From contig NZ_JAAGLY010000018.1 of the NCBI RefSeq assembly GCF_010548375.1, forward strand, positions 115,129 to 179,128: a DNA stretch of 64,000 bases, given 5' to 3'. The notes below the pieces were generated by a model. It searched no databases. It was given only the letters and a program-made list of their open reading frames with translations, and had not been told where the DNA came from. The stretch comes from Streptomyces sp. SID13726. GTDB taxonomy: Bacteria; Actinomycetota; Actinomycetes; Streptomycetales; Streptomycetaceae. The number at the start of each line of letters is the position of its first letter. Within the stretch, counting starts at the first letter, position 1. Below are positions 50,668-59,585 of the stretch, in pieces. The translations under genes were made by a program, and so were the position numbers.

Positions 50668-52673
50668 CAGCTGGGGCCCGGGGAGGCGGCCGCTGGTGCG
50701 GCTGGGGGTTGGGGGTTTGAGGCTGCGGGGAACAGGGGCTGGCCGCGGAAGGCGCAGCTGAGATCGTCCAGCAGGCCGAGGATGGCTCCCGGGCCTTCGA
50801 TGGTCAGCAGGTCGTCGCGGGTGATGGGGCCTTGCGTGCGGTCGAGCAGTTCCAGGACGCGGCCGTGCAGGCCCCTCATGCTGGCGACGTGCGCGGCCAG
50901 CCGCTGGGCGTAGCGTCCCTTGCCGATGGCCTCGATCTTGTCCACCAGGGTGTCGCGCTGCTGGCCGGTTGCGGTGCCGTCCTCGAAGGGGGCCAGGGCA
51001 TCACGGAAGGCGGACCGGCTGCTTTCGCGCTGCCGGAAGGCGCAGTAGGCCTCGGCCATTTCGGGATGCAGCAAAGGAGCGATGTCGGGTTCCAGCGTGT
51101 GGTCGCCGACATAGACGCCTACCCGGGTCGCGGCGGTCACCACCTGCTGCCGGCCGGCGCGTACACCGCGCTCGGGCAGCTCCTGGCCTGTGATCGTGTC
51201 GATGCCTTGGTCGAGTTCCTGGTGCAGGGCATCCTCGCGCGCGATGCGCGCCAGGTCGCGGGCCCTCCACAGACCCGGTTCCTTCTGGTAGCGGTCCTCA
51301 CCGTCGGCGGCATCGCCGTCAGTGAGGACCCAGTGCGGGCGCCGCAGCGCCCGGGGACCCAGCAGGGTGGCGTAGGGGGCAAAGTCGGTGCCTTCGACGC
51401 TGGAGACGACGATGCCGTGATCGTCCAGGGGAAAGCCGGCCGCCTCGGCGAGGGCGGGCAGCAGGTAGGCGTCGGCTGCGCCCTCGACCAGAACGGTGCC
51501 CCGGGCGAAGAGGATCTCGGCGCGGGTGACGTTGATGTAGCGCTCAAGGTCGGCCGTGGCGGCGTCGGTGAGCACGCCGGGCGGTACGACGGAGCCGACG
51601 GTGTGGTCGCCCTGGGTGCTGGTCAGCACGATGCTGGACAGGGGGGTGACGGCGGCGATGTGCGGGCTGTGGGTGGTCAGCAGCAGCCGGTTGGGTTCGT
51701 GCAGCAGGTGGGCGAACAGCTTGCGCTGCAGGCTGGGGTGGAGGTGGGCCTCGGGCTCTTCCACGGCCAGGAGTGTGTCCTCGCCGTCGCTTACCTGGCG
51801 GCGCAGTTTCAGCCGCTCGAGCAGCAGGGCCAGGTAGACGACGTTGGCGGTGCCGGTGGAGGTGTGCTGGATGCCGCGGCTGCTGCTCGGGTCGATCAGG
51901 AGCTGGACGCTGCGGATCAGGTCGTCTTCCCGGCCGGCGAAGTCCAGCGAAGGGGTCAGCGGCAGTTGGGGGCCGGTCATGGCGGCCAGGCGGGAGGCGA
52001 GTTCGTCCACCGCCTGCTGCATGGAGGCATCCTGGGCCAGCTGGTTGCGGGCCTGTTTGAGGGCGTCCAGGGTGGAGGCGACGATGTCGGGGGCCGGAGG
52101 CCGCTCGCGCAGCAGCCGGACCAGGGGGCTGCGGTCGGCGCGGGAGAAGTCGCCCTCGGCGTCGCGCAGGGCGGGCAGCACGGACAGCGGGACGTAGTCC
52201 TTGGCGTGGCGCATGTCGACGCCCGCGCCCGCATCGTCGCCGCCGTAGATGGTCCAGGTGTAGTCGTCGGGAGTCAGCGGCTGGCTGGACTGGGCGCCGA
52301 AGACTGCACCGACTGCCAGCTTGGGCTGGAACAGATAGGTCAGGCGGGCGATGCGGGGCTGCCCCTCCTCGGTGATGATCGCGCCGTCGAGGGTCGCGAT
52401 GGCGTCGTCATCATCGTCGAAGTCGGCAAGTTCAACTTCGACCCTGACCTCGACTCCCTGAGACAACCGCGGCGCACCGTCATGGATGTCGTCGGCCTGC
52501 AGCCTGCGCCACCGGTTGGACAGGTCCGGGTCGAGGACCAGGCGCAGCGCGTACAGCAGATTGCTCTTGCCGACCCCGTTCTCCCCCACGATCACCGCAG
52601 GAGTCGGGAAAGGATCAATCACCAGATCCCGGAAATTCCGGAAATTCACGATCCTGATTTTTGAAAGGCGCAC
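50667..52673 (-). CDS. gajA: Gabija GajA-like OLD-family ATPase/TOPRIM nuclease
   Basis: A 668-residue protein. The N-terminal ATPase has Walker A GENGVGKS (30-37) and Walker B LLAVEEPEAHLHP (301-313); the C-terminal TOPRIM domain has E397 in LVEGAADAY and D452/D454 in LTDGD, with GIVVSSVEGTD between. This is the OLD-family layout of GajA, a nicking endonuclease active when nucleotides are depleted. Start GTG 52673 with GGGGAGGGGAG just upstream. Leads the two-gene operon. Confidence 0.9.
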   Translation of the reverse strand: MRLSKIRIVNFRNFRDLVIDPFPTPAVIVGENGVGKSNLLYALRLVLDPDLSNRWRRLQADDIHDGAPRLSQGVEVRVEVELADFDDDDDAIATLDGAIITEEGQPRIARLTYLFQPKLAVGAVFGAQSSQPLTPDDYTWTIYGGDDAGAGVDMRHAKDYVPLSVLPALRDAEGDFSRADRSPLVRLLRERPPAPDIVASTLDALKQARNQLAQDASMQQAVDELASRLAAMTGPQLPLTPSLDFAGREDDLIRSVQLLIDPSSSRGIQHTSTGTANVVYLALLLERLKLRRQVSDGEDTLLAVEEPEAHLHPSLQRKLFAHLLHEPNRLLLTTHSPHIAAVTPLSSIVLTSTQGDHTVGSVVPPGVLTDAATADLERYINVTRAEILFARGTVLVEGAADAYLLPALAEAAGFPLDDHGIVVSSVEGTDFAPYATLLGPRALRRPHWVLTDGDAADGEDRYQKEPGLWRARDLARIAREDALHQELDQGIDTITGQELPERGVRAGRQQVVTAATRVGVYVGDHTLEPDIAPLLHPEMAEAYCAFRQRESSRSAFRDALAPFEDGTATGQQRDTLVDKIEAIGKGRYAQRLAAHVASMRGLHGRVLELLDRTQGPITRDDLLTIEGPGAILGLLDDLSCAFRGQPLFPAASNPQPPAAPAAASPGPS

Positions 52674-52941
52674 CGCTCTCCCCTCCCCCGCGCACGGCCC
52701 CCGCCCCACGCGCTCCAGACGCCCCACCGGCAGGCACAACAGCGTAGTTGCCGCATCAACCGACGGGGCACGTACCGTCACGCAGGGCAGCGGGCTCTCG
52801 CGTGCGCCGACAGCCGGACCGAGTCCGGTGCCGCATCCTGGGACCATCCGTCCTTGGTCCCGGCCGGGCGCATGACCCGACCGGCTCCGCAGGCCGGCGG
52901 TTCCCCCGGCGCATGGGCCGACATGGCTGCCGGCTGTCCGG

Positions 52942-53172
52942 TCATTGCCCCGCAGCGCTTTCAGGACCTGCGAGTTCCTGGCGCAGGTCCACGTAACAGC
53001 GCAGCCGCACACCCGGCTCACCGGGCTGGCGTGTGGTGTGCTCGGCCGGCGCGGTGGCCCACCTCCGGGCAATCGCGTTCTGCATGGCGAACGCTGTGTC
53101 GTCATCGGCAGCCGCGAGGTCCACCACGAGCAGACCCGGCTCGGCCACATGCACATCCCTGATCGGCTTCAT
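52942..53172 (-). CDS. DUF6207 family protein
   Basis: A 76-residue protein, MKPIRDVHVAEPGLLVVDLA... RWATAPAEHTTRQPGEPGVRLRCYVDL in sections, matching the small DUF6207 family of streptomycetes, often near defence or mobile genes. Start ATG 53172 after GTGGGG; an upstream extension is not coding. Function unknown. 269 bp lie between its stop and the gajA start; no gene was seen there. Confidence 0.85.
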   Translation of the reverse strand: MKPIRDVHVAEPGLLVVDLAAADDDTAFAMQNAIARRWATAPAEHTTRQPGEPGVRLRCYVDLRQELAGPESAAGQ

Positions 53173-53392
53173 GCCCCACACGACGTCTCCGCTTCCGGCC
53201 GGGTTCCGCCCGTGCTGCGGCATCACCCGACCGGGTGCCATTGTGGCCTGCCGCGGTTGCGCCGATCTGCGGGCCGACCCGTGTGGTGCGCTCCGTGAGC
53301 CTGCCCGACCCCTGGTCAGGAGGCACAGCGGCGGCTGGGCGGCCTCAAGCCGAAAGGGGGCAGATGCTGACCGCCGCGCTCGCCGGTTCACG

Positions 53393-53410
53393 CTTCCATT
53401 CAAATGGAAG
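53393..53410. promoter_or_regulatory. palindrome CTTCCATT-CA-AATGGAAG before XRE-DUF488 gene
   Basis: Two perfect 8-bp half-sites with a 2-bp spacer, ending 15 bp before the ATG at 53426. Position and size fit an autoregulatory site for the encoded XRE domain. Confidence 0.65.
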
Positions 53411-53425
53411 TTAGGATCACGGCCC

Positions 53426-54112
53426 ATGGCAGGTCGACCGGTAGCAAGCCGTCAGGAACGAGCCCGAGCCCAGGAACTGGCGCGGAGGATCCGGGCCTTG
53501 CGCGAGGCACGCGGATGGACACGGGAGCGGTTGGCGAAAGAGGCGGGGCTGCATACCCGCACGCTGGTACGCCTGGAGAGCGAAGGTCCTGTCCAGCCTG
53601 GGTTCTTCACCGTCGGCCGACTTGCGACGGCGCTTGAGGTGAGCCTGGACGACCTTTTCCACGGTGCCGGGCGCCCTGGGGGGATCTGGTCGGTCGGCTA
53701 TGAGGGCCGGGACATCGACTCGTTCGTCGCCTGTGTGCGGGAGGCCCAGATCGACGCTGTGGTGGATGTGCGTCTGACACCGATCAGCCGCAAGCCTGGC
53801 TTCAGCAAGACCCGTCTGCGTGAGGCCCTGCACGGGGCGGGGATTGATTACGTGCATCTTCGGGCCCTGGGCAATCCCAAGGACAATCGTGCCCCTTTTT
53901 GGGAAGGACGGCTGGAGGAGGGCCGGGCTCGGTTCAGAAGCCTGCTGGTGGCCGAGGAGGCCGAGGCAGAGCTCACTCAGCTTGCCGGACTCGTCGGCAC
54001 GTCGCGGGTGGCGGTGCTCTGTTTCGAGCAGGATGCCCGGCGCTGCCATCGCACCGTGGTGCTCGATGAAATCCGGCGACGCTGCGCAGTGGAGGTCACT
54101 GAACTGGCCTGA
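53426..54112 (+). CDS. XRE-DUF488 fusion protein
   Basis: A 228-residue fusion. Residues 15-70 are an XRE HTH (LARRIRALREARGWTRERLAKEAGLHTRTLVRLES). Residues 88-228 are a DUF488 domain: IWSVGYEGRDIDSFVACV, VVDVRLTPISRKPGFSKTRL, YVHLRALGNP, and the family's end VLCFEQDARRCHRTVVLDEI with two conserved cysteines. DUF488 alone is usual; the fusion suggests a DNA-binding sensor. ATG 53426 is close to the palindrome at 53393, and the unknown gene at 54199 follows after 86 bp. Confidence 0.85.
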   Translation: MAGRPVASRQERARAQELARRIRALREARGWTRERLAKEAGLHTRTLVRLESEGPVQPGFFTVGRLATALEVSLDDLFHGAGRPGGIWSVGYEGRDIDSFVACVREAQIDAVVDVRLTPISRKPGFSKTRLREALHGAGIDYVHLRALGNPKDNRAPFWEGRLEEGRARFRSLLVAEEAEAELTQLAGLVGTSRVAVLCFEQDARRCHRTVVLDEIRRRCAVEVTELA

Positions 54113-54198
54113 GCCTGAGGCCGAGTTGAGGCCCTCTTAACAAACCGCGCGGTTGCGTCCAATCTGGCCTTCAGGTGTCACATCGGGCTCGGGAGGCG

Positions 54199-55017
54199 AT
54201 GGTGGACAGCGGACGGCAGCGGGCCCGCATCATGATCACGGTCAAGACGTATCCGGAGCTGTCCACGAAGTACAAAGAGACCAGCTGTGTAGCCGGCGTG
54301 CGCCTCGACCTCGACCAGCCGCAGCATGTGCGCCTGTTCCCCGTCCCTTTCCGGCTTCTGGAACAGGACGCGCAATTCGCGAAGTACTCCATTGTCGAAG
54401 TCGACGTGGAATCTCACCGGCGTGACCGGCGGCCCGAAAGCCTGCGGCCCGTCCTCGAGACGTTGGAGGTCATCGACCGGCTCTCCCCCTCAGACGGCTG
54501 GGCCAAGCGGTGGGCGCACTTGCGGCCGCTGGTGGCCCCGTCGCTGTGCGCGATACGCCGCGAGCAAGAGCTCCGCCATACATCGCTGGGGCTCTTCCGG
54601 CTCCCTTCCGTCCCCAGGCTGAAGCTGACGGATGCCGAGCCGTGGCCGGACTCGAAGGCCGCCCTGGCTGATCAGATGGACCTGTTCGATCAGGATCTGC
54701 AGCGCCTGGAATGGGTGCCGGTACAGCTGCGCTACACCTTCTCCTGCGCGGACGCCGACTGCCCCGGCCATGACATGCACTTGAAGGACTGGGAGGCTGG
54801 CGAGTCGTACCGCAAGTACCTGCGTAACTACGGTCCCGGCCAGGTGCGGGAAAAGCTCTACGAGCGCTGGCTGACCCGGATGTTCACCACCGAGCGCGCG
54901 GTCCACGCGTTCGTCGGCAACATCGCCGCGCGACCCCGCACGTTCATGCTGCTCGGGCTGGCCTACCCCTTGCGCACCGTCGCCGACTACGTGCAAGAAG
55001 ACCTCTTCCCCCTGTAG
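54199..55017 (+). CDS. hypothetical protein paired with XRE-DUF488
   Basis: A 272-residue protein from ATG 54199 (site GGGAGG; GTG 54175 is the alternative). Strong features near the end: FSCADADCPGHDMHLKDWEAGESYRKY (about 185-210), a C-x4-C-x-GH-x5-DWE pattern I associate with unknown proteins near DUF488 genes, then a helix (REKLYERWLTRMFTTERAVHAFVGN) and AARPRTFMLLGLAYPLR. It may bind a metal. Function unknown; the pair looks like a two-component unit. Confidence 0.75.
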   Translation: MVDSGRQRARIMITVKTYPELSTKYKETSCVAGVRLDLDQPQHVRLFPVPFRLLEQDAQFAKYSIVEVDVESHRRDRRPESLRPVLETLEVIDRLSPSDGWAKRWAHLRPLVAPSLCAIRREQELRHTSLGLFRLPSVPRLKLTDAEPWPDSKAALADQMDLFDQDLQRLEWVPVQLRYTFSCADADCPGHDMHLKDWEAGESYRKYLRNYGPGQVREKLYERWLTRMFTTERAVHAFVGNIAARPRTFMLLGLAYPLRTVADYVQEDLFPL

Positions 55018-55023
55018 GTGGTA

Positions 55024-55040
55024 TGCCCCACCGAGGGGCA
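55024..55040 (+). terminator. short hairpin after the 54199 gene
   Basis: TGCCCC and GGGGCA flank ACCGA, 7 bp after the stop. Weak (6-bp stem) but rightly placed between convergent genes. Confidence 0.4.
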
Positions 55041-55209
55041 CGTCGGCACGCGTTGACCACCTGTCGGCCTCTGCGGCCGCGAAATGGCCAACGGTTCGAG
55101 GCAGCCGCCGCCGTCACCCGCTCCCCCTCTCGCCACGCGGTCCCGCAGGGGCGGGGCCGGCGAGGAGGCAGCCTGTCCTGGATGTACACGCGCACCAGGG
55201 GACGGTGCT

Positions 55210-58200
55210 TCAGCGCTGTTTCGTCTGGCGCCAGATGTTCTGATAGGCCTGGTAGAGCTCCTGCAAGGCACCGGACGGTCTCTCGGGCCAGGCGGTTTTC
55301 ATAGCCCGCTCTCCCCAGCAGAAGGTGACGATCGCACGGCCGGCCGCATACCGTCGAAGGAGGTCGGCGCGGAGATACAGCAGCCCGCCCGAGAAGCCGG
55401 AAGGGGCTGCGAAAGACCGCGCGGCGAGTGCGCCGGTGGGTTCGGATTGGTCGAAGCCCGCCGGAAGAGCACGCAGGTCGAAGGCCTGTGAGAACAGCCG
55501 GCTGGGGACGTAGGCGGTCGCCTGGTTCTGGCTGCTGTGGTGGGATTCCCAGGTGAAGTGGTGGGCCAGCCGCTCGAAGCGGAGTTCGGGTCCGTCGTAG
55601 CGCAGTGTGTCGCTGTACAGGTCCTTTGTGGTCAGCCCCGGTTCGGGTGCAGCAAAGCGGGTGTGCCACGGGAGCTCGCCGGCGAAGAGGTAGTACTCGG
55701 CGGGCAGGTCGATCATGTCTCGGCCTGGGTGGGCCAGGGCATCGAACGTCTCCAGGAGCGCGGTCAGGTTCTTCTGGTCGACGAGGACGGTGTTGAACAG
55801 GCCGAACGTGTCGCGTCCGGTGGTCACGTCCTTCGTGTCGATCTCTGCGTGCGCGAGCAGCCACGGGCCTTCGTCCTCGTCGAGCCGGGCCGGCGCAAGG
55901 AAGTCGTCCGGCACGTTGACGATTCCGTGGCGCAGCCATTCGAGATCGTCGGCCGGTGTCCGCGGTGTCCATGTGCCGAGCGGGACCGGGACAGGCTGCG
56001 GGGGCTGCGGGAAGGTTGGGTCGATGTCTACTTCGAGGTCCTCGGGTGGCTGGCCGCGGTCGGCCAGCATGCCCGCCAGGGTGTGGAAGCCGATCCAGCC
56101 GTACTTCTTGCCGTAGCGGTCGATCCGGCCGCTGGGGTTGTGGCGTTGCCGGGACGCTGCTGAGGTGATGCGGCGTTCCACCTCGTCGAACAGGTCGGGG
56201 CGCCAGCCCAGCGTGTGGACGACGCCGAGGACGACGGCGGTGGCTTCCTGGTGTCCGGGGTGGGAGTCGTCGTAGTTCCTGCGGTCCGGGAACAGACGCC
56301 CGAGGGTGTAGTTGCCGAAGTCCATGCCCATCGTCCGGCTGACGTCCTCCCGGCGCGGATCGCCCTCGGGCAGCGGCGTGATCGCCGGTGCCGCGGTGAA
56401 GGCCAAGGGCAGTTCGGCTGCGGCGGGGACCGCGGCGGGATAGCGGCGGTGGGCGAGGTCGAACGTCGAGGAGACGTAGTACCGGGTCAGGGAGTGGAAA
56501 GTGGGGTGGGTGGCCTCGGGCCCGGTGAAGGCGTGCAGCAGCCCTGTCAGGTAGACGGGCAAGGCGGCTTCCAGGTCCGGGGCGTGCCACGGGTGGGCCG
56601 TCGCGACGCCGTAGGAGGCGGCCACCATGCGTTCGCCGACGTAGGCGTCGTTGATGGTGATCGCTTCCAGGGTCAGTGTGAACAGTCCGCTTGTGTCGTG
56701 TCGGCCGTACCAGTACAGGGCGGCCGTGGCGGCGTCGCGAAGGTCGCGGTCGGTGCTCGTCAGCGTCCACATCAGCCACCGGGCTCGCAGCCGGTCGGAT
56801 TCCGTGCGGTGCGGATGGTCGCGCCAGCATGTGGCCAGGGCGGTTGCGTCGGCGAGGAGGGGGCGGCTGTGTGCACGCTGCCATTCGCTCCAGCGCAGGT
56901 CGCGGTCGGCGACTGGTCGGTCGCGCAGGATCCGGTCGAGGAAGTGCGCGTTGAGGGGGTGCCCGGGGGCTGCGCGGGTGCTGTAGAGCCGCTGGAGGAT
57001 GTCGTTTCGTCCACGGAGATCGTCGCTGTGGGTGGCGAGTGCCTCCACCGTGGTGGAGTCGAGGTGGGCTGCTTCGAGCCGGGCGGCATGCAGGAGGGCC
57101 CGCAGGCGTAGGGGTCCGGTGACGGCCTGCCACAGTTGCGGAGCACCGACACGGGGCATGACGCCTGCCAGGGCTTGGAAGATGTCGGTGGAGAGTGGGT
57201 GCCGTTCGTCCGGCTGGCCGGTGAAGCGTGCCGTGGTGGTGTCCTCGCTCAGTAGCTGGGCGATGCCCTTGCCGTGAGTGTGCACAAGGTTGGTGGCGAT
57301 GACGTGCCCGGCCATCAGGTCGTAGACGAACGACCAGGTCACTCCGCCCGCGCCGTCGGGGTGGCGCTGGAGGACGCCTTCGTGTTCGAGCGCGGCGAGA
57401 AGGCTCTCCTGCCAGCGGCGGTGGGTGTCCTGGCACAGCTGCCTTGCCTGGGTGTCGGGAAGGGCGCGTGCCCGGTCTACCCACAGGGCGTTTCCGAGAG
57501 CGTCGAGCGCCTGGTTGACGTCGTTGGGGTGGATGGAGGGGATGAGTTCGTAGACGCGGTGGGCGGCGGATGTGAGGTAGTCGCTGAAGATTCCGGTGAG
57601 GGAGCTGGGCAGGCCCGCGGCGCTGACGGGTTGCCTGCGGTCGCGGTTGGCTGCGGCGCAGTAGATCTTCAGTGTCAGCGGGTGGCTGAGGAGCTCGCGC
57701 GGCAGGTCGGCGCCGCCCGGTTCGATTTTGTAGTGGGTGAAGTAGCGGGCGATGGCCTCGTCGAGATCTTCGTCGAACCCGTCGAGTTCGAGGATCTCGT
57801 CCATCTCAGCGGGGATGGTGTCGTCGAGGAATGCCCCGCGGACCGTGCACACCACGAGCACGGACGGGTACCGCTTGAGGGTCACCTGCAGGCTGCGCAG
57901 CAACGGCGGCCACAGCGTGGGGGTTTCGGCCTCGTTCAGGCCGTCGATGACGATGGGCAGGCGGCATCCGGCGCGTTGTGCGGCCGCATCGACGGCGGCG
58001 AGGAGTTCCTCGAAGGAGGCCAGCGGCCTGCCCGCCGCCGTGATCTGGCCGGCGAGATCATCGAGGGTCTGGCGGGAGCTCAGGCGCCTGCCGTAGAGCA
58101 GGACACCGGCAGGGCGTGCCGCGGTCGGCGCGGTGAGCGTCGCGGACAGTTGCGTTTTGCCGAATCCGGCGTCGCCGGTGACCACCGCGAGCCGGGTCGA

Positions 58201-59178
58201 CAGGTGGCGGGTGACGTGGTGGGCGAGGGCGGCGGCGTCGCGGATGTGGGCGATCAGGTTGGTCAGCGGCAGGGCGGCTGCGTGCCGCAGGGCCCGCAGC
58301 CGCCGGAGCACGGCGGGCTGCGCTGTGGGGGCCTGAGGCACGGTGCGGTCTGTGGTGCCCAGCAGCGGGGAGGGCTGACTGCTGCGGATCTGCTGGTGCG
58401 CCTCGCGCAGGAGGTCGGCGACGTCGCGACCTGTGGCGGCGATCGCCGCGGTCTGCTCGGCCAGGGGGCCCGGCAGAGTGATGGCCGCGTCGTGGAGGGC
58501 TGTTTCGAAGCGGGCGATGTTGCGGTGGGTGTCGCCGAGGTCGTCCCATACGTCGGGTTCGGCGAGCATCCGTCGAAGCCGGTGCTCGGCGCCCGATGCC
58601 TGATGCACCTCGGGGATCCAGCGTTCACCCGCTTCAGCGGCGGCCCTCGCATGCTGTTCGGCAAGACGCTCCGGGGTCAGGACGAGGGAGCCGAAGTAGG
58701 ACTCGCGCAGCAAAAGGGCATCGCCGACGAGGAGATGGCCGAGTTCGACCTCCGTGGCCAGGTGCAGCTTCATCCGGGTGGACAGGTCGTAGAACCATTG
58801 CTGGTCGCCTGCGGTGAGAGGGTGCCGGGTCCACAGCACGAAGTCGGTGATGCCCGGAAAGTGCTTCTCGGTCTTCCTGAGGGAGTCCTCGACGTCGCCC
58901 CGTCGGCCGACGCCCATGGCGCGCCCCGACGGGATGTCCCACCACTTGGTCTGCCACCCGAAGCAGCGGCCGGGTTCACCGAGCGGGCAGCCGGGCTGGT
59001 CGATGTCGAGGTGGAACTCGACGCCGGGCTGCTGGGCCAGGGCGATGAAGCGGCCGTAGCGGGCGTATGCGTGGGTGACGGCGCCCCGGCACAGCAGCTC
59101 GAAGTTGTCCCGGCGGCTGCCTGGCAGCGCGGTGAACTTCTCCCAATCCAGCCCAGTCATCGGATCGTTCGCCCTCAC
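55210..59178 (-). CDS. STAND NTPase with N-terminal nuclease-like domain (AVAST-like)
   Basis: 1322 residues from GTG 59178 (GTGA overlap with DUF6375; ATG 59160 would give 1316, used for numbering). Residues 8-115 resemble the nuclease domain of Avs-type proteins: VEFHLDID, then CFGWQTKWWD with a Q-x-K pair at 70-72. Residues about 300-520 are a NACHT/STAND NTPase: Walker A GDAGFGKT (329-336), Walker B-like LPIVIDGLNEAE (401-412, GLNE typical). The remaining 800 residues are helical repeats and an unknown C-terminal part, the likely sensor. Probably an anti-phage NTPase that cuts DNA on recognition. Not assigned to a described Avs type. Confidence 0.75.
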   Translation of the reverse strand: MRANDPMTGLDWEKFTALPGSRRDNFELLCRGAVTHAYARYGRFIALAQQPGVEFHLDIDQPGCPLGEPGRCFGWQTKWWDIPSGRAMGVGRRGDVEDSLRKTEKHFPGITDFVLWTRHPLTAGDQQWFYDLSTRMKLHLATEVELGHLLVGDALLLRESYFGSLVLTPERLAEQHARAAAEAGERWIPEVHQASGAEHRLRRMLAEPDVWDDLGDTHRNIARFETALHDAAITLPGPLAEQTAAIAATGRDVADLLREAHQQIRSSQPSPLLGTTDRTVPQAPTAQPAVLRRLRALRHAAALPLTNLIAHIRDAAALAHHVTRHLSTRLAVVTGDAGFGKTQLSATLTAPTAARPAGVLLYGRRLSSRQTLDDLAGQITAAGRPLASFEELLAAVDAAAQRAGCRLPIVIDGLNEAETPTLWPPLLRSLQVTLKRYPSVLVVCTVRGAFLDDTIPAEMDEILELDGFDEDLDEAIARYFTHYKIEPGGADLPRELLSHPLTLKIYCAAANRDRRQPVSAAGLPSSLTGIFSDYLTSAAHRVYELIPSIHPNDVNQALDALGNALWVDRARALPDTQARQLCQDTHRRWQESLLAALEHEGVLQRHPDGAGGVTWSFVYDLMAGHVIATNLVHTHGKGIAQLLSEDTTTARFTGQPDERHPLSTDIFQALAGVMPRVGAPQLWQAVTGPLRLRALLHAARLEAAHLDSTTVEALATHSDDLRGRNDILQRLYSTRAAPGHPLNAHFLDRILRDRPVADRDLRWSEWQRAHSRPLLADATALATCWRDHPHRTESDRLRARWLMWTLTSTDRDLRDAATAALYWYGRHDTSGLFTLTLEAITINDAYVGERMVAASYGVATAHPWHAPDLEAALPVYLTGLLHAFTGPEATHPTFHSLTRYYVSSTFDLAHRRYPAAVPAAAELPLAFTAAPAITPLPEGDPRREDVSRTMGMDFGNYTLGRLFPDRRNYDDSHPGHQEATAVVLGVVHTLGWRPDLFDEVERRITSAASRQRHNPSGRIDRYGKKYGWIGFHTLAGMLADRGQPPEDLEVDIDPTFPQPPQPVPVPLGTWTPRTPADDLEWLRHGIVNVPDDFLAPARLDEDEGPWLLAHAEIDTKDVTTGRDTFGLFNTVLVDQKNLTALLETFDALAHPGRDMIDLPAEYYLFAGELPWHTRFAAPEPGLTTKDLYSDTLRYDGPELRFERLAHHFTWESHHSSQNQATAYVPSRLFSQAFDLRALPAGFDQSEPTGALAARSFAAPSGFSGGLLYLRADLLRRYAAGRAIVTFCWGERAMKTAWPERPSGALQELYQAYQNIWRQTKQR

Positions 59179-59585
59179 TCGCCCCGGCCGTGGCCGGTGC
59201 CGGGGTAGTCGTGTGCGGAATACACCTCGATGCGGGCCCCCTTGTCGAGGAGGACCTTCAGCAGCGCTTGGACGTCGGTCTCATCGGTGGTCACGACGAT
59301 GGAATCGCCGTCGCGGCGCAGCGTGAGGTCGTACAGGAACTGCTCGAGTTCGCGCGGTCCAATGCTGTGGATGTTGAGATCGCTGAGCAGTTCTAGGACC
59401 TCATCGCTGTAGCTGTCGTTCGGCTCGCCGATGGTCAGCCGACCGGCTTCTTTCTCCTTTTGGAGGGCCTTCGTGAGCTCCTTGATGAGGTCGTGGGCTC
59501 GCTCAGCGGTGGTGGCGTCCTTGAACCGGCCGATCATGACGAGGTTCATGGAGTGCTCGGTGCCGTACCCGGACCAGATCTTCAT
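59175..59585 (-). CDS. DUF6375 family protein
   Basis: A 136-residue protein, starting MKIWSGYGTEHSMNLVMIG and containing NIHSIGPRELEQF and an end ARIEVYSAHDYPGTGHGR, all typical of DUF6375. ATGA overlap with the radical SAM stop and GTGA overlap with the STAND gene put it in the middle of a coupled three-gene operon. A small ferredoxin-like fold is likely. Function unknown. Confidence 0.88.
   Translation of the reverse strand: MKIWSGYGTEHSMNLVMIGRFKDATTAERAHDLIKELTKALQKEKEAGRLTIGEPNDSYSDEVLELLSDLNIHSIGPRELEQFLYDLTLRRDGDSIVVTTDETDVQALLKVLLDKGARIEVYSAHDYPGTGHGRGE

Noticed and set aside
50832..52664. Long forward open frame of 610 codons
   Set aside because: It runs exactly antisense to gajA, has the Gly/Val/Asp-rich look of a mirror frame and no ribosome site; the same holds for 20613-22061, 37509-39104 and 57274-59208.
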